Assembly: GCA_028023455.1 (NCBI GenBank)
Contig: JAQFVV010000012.1
Coordinates: 5,184,499 to 5,248,498, forward strand
Reading direction: 5' to 3'
DNA: 64,000 nt
Origin: Epiperipatus broadwayi
Lineage: Eukaryota; Onychophora; Udeonychophora; Euonychophora; Peripatidae
Position numbers and translations under genes: made by a program
In this document: piece by piece, positions 13,716-26,876 of the stretch
How the letters are laid out: each line of letters starts with the position of its first letter
Numbering within the stretch: the first letter of the stretch is position 1
Notes under the pieces: model-generated
What the model was told of the DNA's origin: nothing
The model's input: only the letters and a program-made list of their open reading frames with translations
Database searches by the model: none

Positions 13716-13905
13716 GAGTACCAAATTCTCCATACAATAGTGCCACCAAGTTCAAGCTTTGTAATCAATGGATGCAAAAAATTTTATGAATGAAATACTT
13801 ATCCAGTACCTACTCATCTAATATTCCAGATTAATTTCTAGCTTGTGGTTTTCATTTGCAAAGAGCCTTGGAATTGAGAGCATGGTACATAGATCTTCAT
13901 AACTG
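13716..13905 (-). repeat. R1 repeat, degenerate copy
   Basis: Blocks resembling R1 minus-orientation copies occur in the right order: CTCCATACAATAGTGCCACC, GTAATCAATGGATGC, TACTCATCTAATATTCC, AGCTTGTGG and GAGCCTTGGA. The ribozyme region (13818-13871) has a damaged core (CAAATGA for CTGATGA and GAAATTAATC for GAAACTAGTC), so it would not cleave. Confidence 0.65.
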
Positions 13906-13959
13906 ATATTCTTAATCCTCAGAAACATTTCAATGAATTTAAATAAGAACTTGCAAATT

Positions 13960-14790
13960 GTTTTCAAATATTAACAGGATTTGAATATGATTAAGATTTG
14001 AATAAAATCAATAGGAACATAAGTGATGCACTTTTAAAAGCAGCATCAAAGGTAGCTGGTTAAAAAAAGCAGCAATTGATCACTAAAATTTTTACTGAAA
14101 CAAAATAATTTATGAAGAAAAGAATGTATGAAAATATACAAAAATGATGCATTAAGATGGCTTGCATATCTCAAATTTTTCAAAATGGTGTGAAAAAGAA
14201 TTGATTTTTTTTTTTCTATAATAAGAAAAAGAATTGATAGTGATATAAGAAAGTATAATTGTGAACTAGCAAGAAAAATTATAGAAGAGAATAAAAGTCG
14301 GAAGTGCCAAACAATATCTTGGTATTAGCTGGAAACATATTCTGCAATAAGAAAACAAAAGATGGAACTATTAGCAAAAGAGAGATGATATAATGAAATG
14401 TGGAGAGGAGTTCTATCAAGAATTATATAGCAATAAAGAATAAGAAAAGTTACCATCTACAACTAGTATATCTTTTGAAATGGTCAGAATTTTAAATGAA
14501 GAAGTGAGATCATGCTATTAAATTTTTGAAGAAGAAAAAAGATCCAGGTAATAATAAAATTATAACTGATACCTCAAAAAAAAGTATATGAAGAAATAAA
14601 GACATTTTTGTAGCAAAGTTATATAGAAAATATCTAAATGATAAAGATGTGTTATATGATTGGAAGAATGCTGTATTAATATTAATATTTAAAAAACATT
14701 GTAACCTTTAGCTTTACAGAAACTAAATATTCAGTTAAATTTTTGTGCCTAGATATCTTTAAAAAAATTATATAGCTTAATTTTCTTTAA
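13960..14790 (+). pseudogene. RTE-type LINE, part 2: inter-domain region and start of RT, decayed
   Basis: Recognisable pieces are ISDALLKAASKVAG, IRKYNCELARKIIEENK, GEEFYQELYSNKE, PSTTSISFEMVRILNEEV, DPGNNKIITD and DWKNAVLILIFKK (to about 14700). These match the linker and first RT blocks of RTE elements ('PG.DgI..d' and 'W..a.i..i.KKG'). A further piece around 14740-14790 (ISLKKLYSLIF) might still be the RT 'YRPISLL' block. The next RT blocks appear 6 kb downstream at about 21005, so the element is split. Confidence 0.7.
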
Positions 14791-14900
14791 ATAAATTATT
14801 GTGAATACTTTATAATGCTATAATTGTTACATTTTAGAACTGTTATATCAGTATTTATTATTTATCTATAAAATAATTTTTGACACAGCTTAAATAATAA

Positions 14901-15772
14901 TGAGTTTTAATTAAAATAAATGTTCCAGATATTAAACATTTTAAAATCTAGTAATGACAATGATAAAAAGTATAATTTAGAATTTAAAATGCTCATTTAA
15001 TTTTAGTTTAACTGTGAAAATGTTTTAAAAAGCTTATATTAATTTTTAAAATTAAGAAACCAAGTTCAAACCCTGTATTTTGGTTTGCTCTTGTTAAAAA
15101 CTAAAGCTATGATATTTAATTAACTTTAAATTTAAAACAAAATATTCTAGTTAAATATTTTAAATCTAATTTAATTATAAAAAGAGTTTAATAAAGTTAG
15201 CAATTAAATTAGGAATTTTATTAGTTGAATAAATGTTAAATAAATGGATAAATATTATATTTGTCTGATGTTACTTAGTTTAAATATTCTTAAAAATAAT
15301 TTTAAATTTAAAATCTATTCTCAGATATATGTCTAGATTTTAAAAAAGGTAATAAATAGAATTATTAAATTGTTTGTAATATTAATTTGTTAAAAATATA
15401 ATGTAAATTTTATATTATGTAGTATTTTTATTTTTATCCTTATTATTTGTAGTTTTTAATTATTTTTATTCAACCATGAAGTGTTTTAATTAATTTCAAA
15501 TGATTAGATAAAAATTGATTTATTCCAAAGTTAAATTTTTAATTAAATAATTTTTCATTAACAACCTTCCTTGGTGATAGATAAATCAAGGATTCAAACT
15601 AATCAGAAGAGAGGTTGTAAGTTCAAAGGTAAATAAGCAGTTTGGTAAAATGATCATATGAGAAAGGATATAAATAAAGTGAGACAGACACCTGACACCA
15701 ATCTCTCATTTTTTCATTTTCCCAATGTTCTCAATCAATTTAAATTTTGTCTGCAACAGTTGAATTTTAAAC
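14901..15772 (+). repeat. Long direct repeat, left copy (LTR-like, ~870 bp)
   Basis: From TGAGTTTTAATT to the GTCTGCAACA region, this stretch aligns along its length with 20152-20996 in the same orientation, with many substitutions and small indels. It has a TATA-like ATATAAATAAAG at about 15670 shortly before a conserved GACAGACACCTGACACC patch, as an LTR promoter would. It starts TG and could end CA. I saw no primer-binding site, polypurine tract or target duplication, so 'LTR' is provisional; a segmental duplication or two copies of another repeat are alternatives. Confidence 0.6.
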
Positions 15773-18623
15773 TACTAAAATTTTAAAAGTGTATTTTTTA
15801 AAAGCTTTTGTTTGTATTAGTTCAGTGTGTTAAGTTAAACTTATATCTTGACACAATTGTCTTAAAAGAAACACCAATGGAACTGAAGTCTTTAACTGCT
15901 AATGGAATGGTAACATAATTCATTATTACAATATTTTGGAGTAATATTTTTTAAATTTCCTATAATAGAAAGTTTCAAACATTATTCTTATAGCTACTGC
16001 TATGACCAGAGATCAATCATCAATTTTAGAAATAAATTGAACATCTATACTATAATTAAAATTTCCAAGGAATATCTAATTCTATTAATGGCAAAAACAT
16101 TATGTAAAATACTAATATTTTCTTACTAGTTTCTTCACACTATTCTTAAGTCAATATACTATTTAGAATTAATTTACATGGAATAAAAACTATAATTCCA
16201 ATAAAAACTATAAATTGATATTGTGAATATTTTTAGATGTTCAATAATAATTAATTCCACAAAATAAAAATAATTGGCTAAACTAATTTATAATTCAATT
16301 ATTCTAATTTTACTTATGCTGAATCATTATGTTAAAAGAGGCTATTTACTATTATTTAAAAAAAAAACAGCACAAAGATATTTTTTATTATAATGATTCT
16401 CATTTGCTGTTCCCTGAAAGAGAAAAAAATAATTTCTTCTCAGGCTGGGTGATAAAATTTAACTTATTACAACTGTTTAATTGATAAAATAGTGAAATTT
16501 AAAATGTTTTACTTAATAAAATGAAAATACCAAATTTACCTGCAATAATAACCTTCCATTTAATGAATTAAAATAATTCTTTTATAGTTTTATGAAATCC
16601 TCACAAATGTTTAAAAACTCATAAATGATTTCTTTCCTCTGAGTGTTGTTATGGAAACCATTGGTGTTTCAAAGATAATAGTTGAAATCAAATCTTTTTA
16701 TCTGCAAATGTTCAACAATATTAATAAATAATAATAATTGAAGTGCTATATTGGTCTATATGATATTGCTAATACCAATTTAGAATACTTTACACAATGG
16801 ATTAATTTAAATTTAATAAACTTAAATTTAAGAATTTGTGATATATTTACTATAGTACTTTGAATATTTATTAGACTTCAAATCTTTGAATATATTGAAT
16901 GAATGGTCATTAACTTATCATGTATTTGATAATAGAATGGATTGAATTTACCCAGAATATGATAAAACATGTTATATATTTTCTAATTATATTATACATT
17001 ATAGTATTTTCATGATATTATCTTATATTATGGATGTGCTTGCTGTTCACAAGATGCTATTTCCAACACTTTTTTTCATATTTAATTAATGGACAAGTGG
17101 TCAAAATGGTGCAGGAAATTATTATTTAATATAATTTATTTATGGTATAAAGGTTAAATTTATTTATTTTATGATTTTATATTATGTTATGATGTGCGTA
17201 TATTATTTCATATTATATGCTATATATTTTAAAATATTAAACTTTAAAAGTTCTCAAAATAGTGCTTTATCATATGAACATATTTTGAATAATATGTGCC
17301 TCTTTTAAAAATATGAATAATTTATTTATGAAGGTATATTATGTTGCTGTAATTTGAATAAGCTATTGAATATTTTTATTATTTATTTATGATTTATTGC
17401 CTAATGTTAACAAAACCATATTTGGTAATAATTAATTGTTGTTTATCATATTTTATATTGGTTAGCTGTTATAGTATTTTTGTTATAGTTAATAGAATTA
17501 TTTTCTCCATTATTTTAGAAGTACTTTTACATGCCAGTATATTTTATGGATGGTAGTTGGTCTCCATCATTAATTTTTATAACTTATTTTTCAGAAAAGG
17601 TATTGACTCTCTCTTCTTATATGTTATCCTACTAGTATTTTGTATGCTCATAGCATATACTTTTAGAGAATGAAACTAAAGCTTTCTCTATTTTTAAGGC
17701 AATTCCTATTTAGTATTTTATCCCTAATGTACATTCTCATTATTTTCCTGGACTAGTGACCAAGTCCTAGATCCATTACTAACTCTCAAAAGAAGGTGCA
17801 TCCTATGAGCAATGCCACCATACTTTTACTTTGCCTTACCTTATGATTATTGAAAATCGATTTTGCTAGTAGTGTTATTATGTTAATAAAGCATATTTAA
17901 GATTTTACCATGGCTTTATCTGGCATTTTTAGTGGTGTTATCAAAGTATTGAGGAATTCTATCTTACCTCTAAGAACATTCTTCATCAGCTTAAATGTGA
18001 AAAATACATTATAAATTTATCAGTTCTAAACTTGAGCTTTGCTAATTGTCAGGATTAAATATGATAAACAATTGTTTTAAAACCTTTAAAATTTATTTTG
18101 GGTATAAATAAATAATATACATATATTTTATAACACTTTCACTAATGAATTGATAAGCTATTATTATTATTATTATTATTAATATTACTGAGTATGAAAA
18201 ATATTCATATAAGAGACACTGTATTATTATCATTGTATGAATGATAATAAATGAGAAATTTTGATAATGAAATGATACAAAAAGTTGTTTTAATATAATA
18301 AATTATTTTGCTAACATGATGAATTATTTGTTTTTTTTTAATGTGATGGATTATTTTTGCCATGCCAACAGAGTGTATTTTAATACAGCAGTATGTTAAT
18401 TTTTAATTTTGATCCAGCTGATAAATTTTGCAGAAGCAACTTTATGAAATTTTTGATCTATATGGACTTAGAGATGAATTAATTGTAAATTTTATTGTTA
18501 TTTTGGTGTAAATAAATCTTTGCTATTGTTATTTATGTAATTTCTCATAATCGTTTATTCATATCATCCCACTTGTTAATCAGAAATCATCCCAATTATC
18601 AAGCATAAATCATTTTAAACATT
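15773..18623. other. AT-rich interior between the two long direct repeats
   Basis: No gag, protease, RT or integrase pieces are visible. If the flanking repeats are LTRs, the interior is fully decayed or the element was non-autonomous. Confidence 0.5.
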
Positions 18624-19029
18624 AAATCAGGTAAAACTCTCTCTATATATATTGCCACTCAGTGCAAACCAGAGTAATCAATGGATGACAGAAGGCTTGT
18701 GCATAAAATCCCCATCTAGTGCCTACTCATCCAATATCCCCAGACTAGTTTCTGGCTTGTGGCTTTCATCAGTGAGGAGCCTTGGATCTGAGAGCACTGC
18801 ATCTAGATTTTAGAATCTAATGCAACCCTCCAACAGCCACCTTTTATCTCTACTTAACTACAAAACTATGAGACTTAAATTGAAAACACCACAATATTTT
18901 CAATCCAAGATCATCAGCTTATATAGTCATATAGGTCTGAACTCAGTTCAGCTACTTATACATTTTGGAGTTTTGCCTGTTTTAATAACAGTTAAGAGCA
19001 AGCATAAGAAATGGTGATCATGTGATGTT
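18624..19029 (-). mobile_element. R1 repeat copy 2
   Basis: It is the reverse orientation of copy 1: it opens with a diverged CAGGTAAAACTCTC and carries GTAATCAATGGATG, CTTGTGCATAAAATCC and the ribozyme (18731-18785). It ends in TTTTGCCTGTTTTAATAAC, AAGCATAAG and GGTGATCATGTGATGTTCAT. Target duplications are not clear here. The open frame at 18820-19017 is a by-product of the repeat. Confidence 0.8.
18731..18785 (-). ncRNA. Hammerhead-type ribozyme motif (R1 copy 2)
   Basis: On the minus strand: stem I 5' CCAAGGCTCCTCA, core CTGATGA, stem II region AAGCCACAAGCCA, core GAAA, ACTAGT as a self-complementary stem III, triplet GTC, and stem I 3' TGGGGATATTGG. Stem I pairs as UCCUCA with UGGGGA and CCAA with UUGG around a GGC/UA internal loop. 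A stem III this short normally works only as a dimer or in a circular/tandem RNA. Confidence 0.6.
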
Positions 19030-20151
19030 CATTTTTTTAATTAAAACTTTAAATGTTTATAAAAGATAATATAATTATTTTAGTCTATTTACTATAAGAG
19101 TACATGACATTTAAATTTATAAGAGTCACTATTTATTAAATTATTTAAGCATTAATAGAACATCTAAGAAAGTTATACTTGCTTAATAATGTATTGCAAT
19201 TTGTTTTGTCAATTTGGATCACATTAGCTAATTGAATTTATTTATGTCAAATCATAATACATCTTTATTTTACATCATTTCCATATTAGAAGGTCATAAT
19301 TATTATTTTTATAAGATTTAATTTGTACAAGAACCTAAATCATATTTAGAAGGTTATTAAAGTAGATTCATTCTAAGATGTATAGAATGGCTACCAAATC
19401 CCATACCCATTCTGTAACCTATAAAGGGGTGAGTGCATGCAGGGGTGACATAGTACGAGTTAAAAAACCTCTCTATAACCATGTTCAAATTACAATGTAA
19501 AAATATAAATGCTATTAGCTATGGCTACATTTAGTGAGTCAAATAATAATCTATTACAATACCAAGATATACACTGGAAGCATTGTAATAAAATATAATG
19601 AAATACAAGGTAACACTATTAAGAATTAATGGGAGGAGAAACTTCATCTCACTCTACTATACACAAAAGAAACTTAGTATTATAAACATATGCTATTGAG
19701 GTTACATGTAAAGTTACCTTCTTTTAGATCTAATACAACTATCATTTTTTATATCCACCTTATAAAGATTCCCTAATCCTCTTTCAAGCATCTTCTAAGC
19801 ATCTCATTGCTTTGATCAGGTGAAATAATATTTAATTCTTAAAATATTTGAAGTGTTCTTTTAAAATTTATGCTACTTAAAATTTATTTTTTGAAAGTAA
19901 AATTTCAATTTTAAAATATACCTCTAGTAATCATATAAAGGTATCTCAGGATGATATGTTTTCATAAATCCTTTTGACTCTTTAGATTTATTTAATATCA
20001 AATGAAATCCTAGAGACATATACTTCACTAAGCTAATGTCTTATTATAATTATAACAATAATAATATTACTAAATGAATGAAATACAACATGATCTCTTA
20101 GGTTTAGAATAAAATAAAGAATAAATCAGGATTATATTCAGATATTTAAAA
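19030..20151. other. AT-rich non-coding stretch
   Basis: Nothing recognisable; still inside the block bounded by the two long direct repeats. Confidence 0.5.
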
Positions 20152-20996
20152 TGAGTTTTAATTTCAATAAATGTTTCACATGTTAAACATCTTTAAATTT
20201 TAAAAGCTACTAATGTCAATGATAAAAAGTGTAATTTAGAATTTAAAATGCTCATTTAATTGTAGTTTAATTGTAAAAATGCTTTAAAAAGCTTATATTA
20301 ATTTTTAAGATTAAAAAACCAAGTTTAAATCCTATATTTTGGTTTGTTAGTATTAAAAACTAAAGCTATAATATTTAATTCCCTTTGAATATAAAACAAA
20401 ATATTTTAATTAAATATTTTAAAAATAATTTAATTACAAAAAGAGTTTAATAAAGTTAGCAATTAAATTAGGAGTTTTATTAGTTGAATAAATATTATAT
20501 TTATTTAATGTTATTTGGTTTAAAGTTTTTTAAAATTTCAATTTAAAACCAATTCTGAAATATTTGTCTAAGTTTAAAAAGAGTAATAAATTCATATATT
20601 AAATTGTGTTAATATGTGATTGGTTAAAGATATAATATAAATGTCATATTATGTAATATTTTATTTTTATCATGGTTATTTGTTGTTTTTAATTAATTAT
20701 TTTTATTCAACCAGAAAATATTTTTAATCGACAAAAAACTGATTTATTGCAAAGTTAAAATTTCAATTAAATAATTTTTGATTAAAAACCTTCCTTGTAA
20801 TAGATAGGTCAATGATTCAAACTAATCAGAGGAGAGATTGTAAGTTCAAAGATAAAAAAAAATCATCTCGTAAAATGGTCATATGACCAAGGGTATAAAT
20901 AAAGTAAGACAGATTCCTGATACCAGTCTCTTTACTTTCTTTGTATTTTCTCAAAGTTCTCAACTTAATTTTGTCTGTAACAGTAGAATATTAAAC
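20152..20996 (+). repeat. Long direct repeat, right copy (LTR-like, ~845 bp)
   Basis: It is the partner of 14901-15772. The best-conserved parts are GATAAAAAGTGTAATTTAG, TTAATAAAGTTAGCAATTAA, and the end block with GTATAAATAAAGTAAGACAG and CCTGATACCAGTCTC. RTE coding sequence resumes within about 10-20 bp of its end, so this end marks a junction of the inserted block. Divergence from the left copy implies an old insertion if they were once identical LTRs. Confidence 0.6.
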
Positions 20997-21004
20997 ATTA
21001 CTAT

Positions 21005-22215
21005 GATAACGATATTAGAAATTACAAACCTTTCAGACTTTATTAATTCTTTACAAAATTTTTACCAAATAGTTATAACTTGTCTACAGAAAACTTTGTC
21101 TTTTAATTAATCAAAAGAACAAGCTGGATTTAAAGTGGTTTTAGTACAGTGGAACATATCCAAGTATTGAGAGAAGTTATAGAAAGGACCAATAAATATG
21201 AATTGTTATTATGTTTGGATTTGTAGATTATGAAAACGCATTTCATTCTATAAGCATTTTATTCAGTTATTAAAACATTGGATCATCAAGTTATAGAACC
21301 AGAATATCACCATATTCTGGTGAATATTTATAAAAAATGCAACAGTAACAATTAGACAACATTTATTAGAAAGATTAACATTGAGAGGACTTACATCAGG
21401 ATGGTTCCATATCTCTAAAACTTTTGCAAAAAGTATTTTGTGGATTAAAATGGGAAACTAAGGGGGTAAAAGTAAATGGAGATTATTTAAATCATCTAGA
21501 TTTTTACAGATGATGTAGTTGTTTTTGAAAATAATGTTTTGCAGCTTTGGGACTAGTGTAAAAATTATCAAATTAAAGTAGGATTAGATATAAATGCTAA
21601 AATAACTAAAGTAATGTTCAATAGATTTTCTCAAAATTAAGAAAATAAAGATTGACAATGATGAGGTATAAAAAGTTAATAACTACAAATACTTTGGTCA
21701 CATTATTACTACATATGGAAACATAATGAATGAAATTAATCACAGAATTAAACTTGGGTTGGGTGCTTTTGTTAGAAATAACTTAATATTAAAGGAAATA
21801 TGCGTATGTGTTTGAAAAGGAAAGTTTTTATTAAATGTATTTTTTCAGTTATGACTTATGGATTTGATACTTTGAGACTTAACAGAATAACAACACAGAG
21901 ACTTCATATCATTCAAAAAAGTATGGAGAGATCTATGTTAGGAGTAACAAGAATAGATAGAAAATGAAATACATGGGTGGTAGAACAAACAGATGTTACT
22001 GATTTCATTGAAAGAATTAAGAGGCTGATATTGAATTGGGCTGGAAATATTTACAATTGAAATCTTAAACTGGATTCCATTTATAAAAGACCTAAACAGA
22101 GACTAAATGTGAGCTGGGTGGATGATATAATGAAGTATGCTGAGCTGATGTGGAGAAAAGAGGTTAGAGATTATAGAAGATGAATTGAAAATGATGTTGA
22201 TCCTCAAGCATTAAA
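21005..22215 (+). pseudogene. RTE-type LINE, part 3: reverse transcriptase core and C-terminus, decayed
   Basis: Frames combined show NYKPFRL, then SKEQAGFKSGFSTVEHIQVL, VDYENAFHS (motif A region), LTLRGLTSG (motif B region), FTDDVVVF (motif C, normally FADDIVLF), and TKVMFN. Further on are CLKRKVFIKCIFSVMTYG, MERSMLGVTRIDRK, IERIKRLILNWAGNI and SWVDDIMKYA. This order, and the 'MERSMLG' and 'WVDDI' blocks, are typical of the RTE/BovB C-terminus. The poly-stop state shows it is dead. It continues part 2 at 13960-14790 after the 6.2 kb interruption. Confidence 0.8.
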
Positions 22216-25200
22216 CCATATTATTTAACCAGGTAGATTCAGGATAACATGGAAACCACAGCATAATGGGTTCTTTTTAATTGAGCAGATGTTTCGTATT
22301 AATAATTGTTCTACCAAAAGTACAGTTTCTAAGCTGTCCAAAATTTCTTTAGATTTTATGCTCCAGGGAATATCAGGTACTATTATTGTATAAAGAGTTT
22401 GTTACTGTTTAAACAGCTTGTGTAAGCATAGTACATGGTGATCATATAATATGACAGGATATCCAAAGCAAATTTATTCAAACTACTAAACATTATTAAT
22501 AAAAACAGACCAATGTAAAAAACTAAAAAAAAAAATTATGTATATTTGGGGAAAACTTATACCTTCAAATGATTTTGTGAAGACATTCTATAACATTCTT
22601 TAAACATTTTATTTTTTTAATCTTGTAAAAACTAATATTTAAGATATTAACATTCCAATCTTCCAAGTCTCTGTGTAAAATTGTAAGATCACTTAAGAAT
22701 CTTAAATATAGTAGATTGGTTAGATATAAATTAACTTATATGTATGCTTTAATATTTCAATAAAAAATATTTCCCTTAATGAAAACTATAAAAACTTAAG
22801 ACACCTCAGATTCAGAGTCCATTAGATTGATGGTTATGTATTTCTCAGTTACAAGCAGTGTGTTGAGAAATTTATAAGATGTTTAATTGCTAAATTATTG
22901 ATTTAGGTTGTAAAAAATTTCAACTTTTCTAATACAAAATAAAAAGAATCTATATATTAGAAGTATATATAAATTGCAATTCTTTTTAATTTTATATGTT
23001 ATCTAGACTTTATTATGGCATAAAAGTTGTCTAGTTTGCTTTTATATTTTAAATAAGTATTTTATTTCGTTTATTTTAAACGAAATCAAATATTATTAAT
23101 GTATTCTATAACACAGATGTATATATAATATTCTCTAGCCAAAGGCAGAAGTCATATCTATTAAAAAATTGTCATTGCTTTTTACATTTTCCTTATCTAT
23201 TCCTTAAAATTTATTTGTAAATGCTCTTTCCTAAGACAGACTTAGAATTTGATTAAGTATTTTTCTTATCTCTTTTTATATTCATGCTATTATAGCTATG
23301 TTTGTAAAATTACTCTATTTTTTAAACTTCATTGGTCAGACCATTTTCTGCATTATTTATTTTATTAATAGATCTATTTAAGAATCCATAGGGTGTATCT
23401 GAAGGGCTCTTGATCTAGGTTCACCATCTGATAATAATTCATATTTATTTTCCAGATAAACTGATCTACTGCCATTCTGGTTGTCAGTAAATAAGTATCT
23501 AGTGGCTCTTAATTAGAGAGTAGGCAAGGATGGAAAACCATTCAAATTTTCACTTATCAACCATTGGCATATCTGATGGTAATTATTTTTTCATTTACTG
23601 TTTCTCTATCAAGGACTATTAGAGAAGGTTATGCCTTGAAACAAGCTAATTAAAGACTTTTATAATTTTCTAATGGTTGTAGCTACAATAAAAGTGTTCA
23701 TTGATGTTTCTAGCTATCTTCACACTAGCTAACTCTACAACTAAAATATTCAGGTATATCACAATCATGTTTATGCAGATTTCTATTTTTCTGGGTTAAT
23801 GTTAATTCCCAATGATTATAATGAGGTTTTGTAGTGTAAATGTTACAACTGGTCTCTCTTATCACTCCTAAGAAAAGTATTATTTTATGATATAATTAGG
23901 TTTCTATATTTCATTTTTATTATAGCATTATTTACAATAAATATAATAATATTGGTATAAAAAGTAAAAAATAATCTAACCATAGATTGCAAAATGTGGG
24001 CAAAAATTACTTACATTTAGACTACAGATGATGTGAGATACTGCTCAACTTCAGAAAGTGCAAAATACACTATATTTGATTTTTGTAAAATAGACATATT
24101 TATGTACTGAAATGGTCATCTATTCAGTTTAAAAATTCTATAAAATTAAGGATATAAAAATTTCTTGCAGTGTCATATACTATTTGTACTTGTTAAGGGT
24201 TAATAACAACCAACTTGTTCTAGACAGACATTAATCATTTTAGGTTAATTTAATACAATTAACAATAAGCATAATTATTTCAACTAAGTTTACCAAAGAA
24301 ACCATCCTAAACAATTAATGAATCATTTAAAACAGTTTTTATCAACCAATTAAAGTCTTTTAAAAAGTGTGATGATTATTAATAAATGTGCTTAATTATA
24401 ATTTCAGTTTTACATTGCTATAAAGTGAAGTCATTGTAGTCCTTAATGGTTAATCTCATTTAAATGCAGATGATTTTCTCAATTGCAACATTTGTTTTTA
24501 TTTTTTCCAAAGGTTTCTTAGTCAATGGTACTTTAACACTTTTAATGTAATTTACAATATTTTTTTAAATCAATTTTTATAATAAAATTAATATTACGAA
24601 GGAAGTGAATAATTATCCAAAGGTCAAAGGTACAAAATCAAATAGCACATATAACAATATGGTTTCCTAATTATTAAGGATTATTAGAAGAAAATAAAGG
24701 TTCCAATAAAATCAATGTTATATCATATGGGTATTAATATTATGATTATAAGGTAAAATTGATTTGCTGTTCCAGCATTCATCATTAACAGGGATGCTGC
24801 ATGCAGATGTTCAGGTGGTCCAGGGTACAAAGATCTTTTATCAATAGTGGCATCAAATTGCCATAATAATTAATAAAATTTATATGCAAATGAAAATGCT
24901 TGGATTTATTAATCACTCCATTGTTAGAAACACATTCTGATTGCAAATAGATTTTATGTAAATATAAAAGGATTACATTTTTACTCAGACTTTTAACAGT
25001 TGTTTGAAATACACTAAATATTATATCTGTGGTAACTATTAACATTTATATGTAAATAAAATTTTTTCGATTTTCAGATTACTTTTATTGAAATAGAGAA
25101 TATGGATTGGAAAAACTAGATTACGGTTGGAGAGATTACATTCGGCAGTGGATTACTAATAAAGATTATGATGATAAAATGATGTATACATAAAATAATC

Positions 25201-26576
25201 ACCTTTTTTCTGTTTTCAGTTTTAAATAATAATGTGTGGTTTTGAAATTAATGTATGTGAAAATATATTCTTTTTTAACCAAAGATGTATGTATATATTG
25301 TTAATTATGTGTCTCTTAATGACAACACAGGCACACTTATGTAAGTGAATTTCTGTTTGATGTAATGCAGTAGTAGTATAGCTGATTTTAAGATTCAAAG
25401 TTCATGGATTATGACCCTGGCTATTGCTTCTGGTGATTGAACGACTTACGAACTCCGACGTCTTACGAACTCCAAATAATACATCTTTCATTAATTAATT
25501 TATTTAGCTGGTTAATCTGTTTAGAACATAGTTTGCTTTCTACCTAAAAATATCTAAAAATATTTTGAACTTCTTTAATTTATTTTATGTCTTAATTTAA
25601 AATATAAAATTGAATTTCATTTACGTTACATTAAAATATAAAATTAGTTCAGATCTGCAATGGAATTCTCTATTGAGTTTAAAGTGCTTTTTTAGATGCT
25701 TATATATATATAATTAAAGAAATGTTGAGAGATAATATTGTATAATTTTTTTTCTTTTGGTATTTGTTGTAGATTAAAGTTAATATGCAAACAAAATAGT
25801 AAAATATTCCCCCCTCCCTTTTTAATTTAAAATGCATTACTTAATTACTTATGATTTAGTTCCTTATTCAATTTTTTAAGAATACTAATTTAAAATTTTA
25901 TAAACTTATTTTTCTCACGTATTTTTGTTGTCTTTGAAAAATATCCTAAGTATAAAATTTTCTAAAGTCAAAAGTTTATAAGATATTAAAATTATCCCTT
26001 GTAAAAATCGTATTCTTTAATGGCATAATATTTGATACTTTTTCACATACAAAATATTGTTTATTTTTTTATTAAAAAAAATAATAAAAGGTGTGATAAG
26101 TAGATTCTTGTTTATTTTACACCTTAGAAAATAAGTTTATACCTTGAAGAAATTTAATATTTCATCAACAAGATTTAAAATATTATGCATTCGTATTATA
26201 TATACATAGTAGTAATTATCACCTGTCACCTTCATCACCTGAGATTAGAATCTTAATAAAACTTGGAATTTGATTCTGATTCCATGCCGGCATAGCCATG
26301 CACTTATTGATAAGTAAACGAATATTTAGCTACTTTTAGATAAAGAATAAACAAACAAGAAAAACCATAGCACTTTGATTACTGAGAGTTAGGACCATTA
26401 AGTAAATATTATCTTATTCTTCATTCTTTCTCTATAAAGTGTCCCTAAACAGATGTATAACTGGACAAGTATAGACATTCACAAAATAAAAATGTTCTCT
26501 AATATGGATTTGACTGAACTAAACTTATTTACAGAATTTGTCTAATGTATACTACTACATCTTTTATTTTACAAAC
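22216..26576. other. AT-rich non-coding stretch
   Basis: No gene recognised. There is a 23-bp palindrome centred near 23075 (ATTTCGTTTA / TAAACGAAAT), and a short near-duplicated ACGAACTCC motif at 25446-25475. The open frame at 24785-25045 has no recognisable character. Confidence 0.5.
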
Positions 26577-26876
26577 ATTGCACTTTTTAAGCCAATAAAC
26601 ATCACAAGATCACCATTTCTTATGCTTGATTTTAACTGTTATTAAAACAGGCAAAATTCTCTATATGTATTGTCTAAGATCTAGGTGCAATGCTCTCAGA
26701 TCCAAGGCTCCTCACTGATGAAGGCCACAAGACAGAAACTAGTCTGGGGATATTGGATGAGTAGGTACTGGATGTGGATTTTACACCCAAGCCTTCTGGC
26801 ATCCATTGATTACTCTGGCTTGCACTGAGTGACACTATTGTATGGAGAGTTTTGCCTGTTTTAATTGCACTTTTTA
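26577..26876 (+). mobile_element. R1 repeat copy 3, with clear target duplication
   Basis: The unit runs from AAGCCAATAAACATCAC to TTGCCTGTTTTAATT and is flanked by an exact 13-bp repeat, ATTGCACTTTTTA, at 26577-26589 and 26864-26876. It is shorter than copy 1: after TTAAAACAGGCAAAATTCTC it jumps directly to the CTAAGATCTAGGTGCAATGC block before the ribozyme, so the central ~250 bp of copy 1 are absent. The first end is the reverse complement of the end seen in minus-orientation copies. Confidence 0.85.
26702..26756 (+). ncRNA. Hammerhead-type ribozyme motif (R1 copy 3)
   Basis: CCAAGGCTCCTCA, CTGATGA, AGGCCACAAGACA, GAAA, ACTAGT overlapping, GTC, TGGGGATATTGG. Core boxes, stem I and the self-complementary stem III are intact; stem II has one mismatch (GGC against GAC). 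Confidence 0.58.

Noticed and set aside
14901-20996. Firm call of an LTR retrotransposon
   Set aside because: No primer-binding site, polypurine tract, target duplication or pol remnant could be seen, so it is listed only as LTR-like direct repeats.
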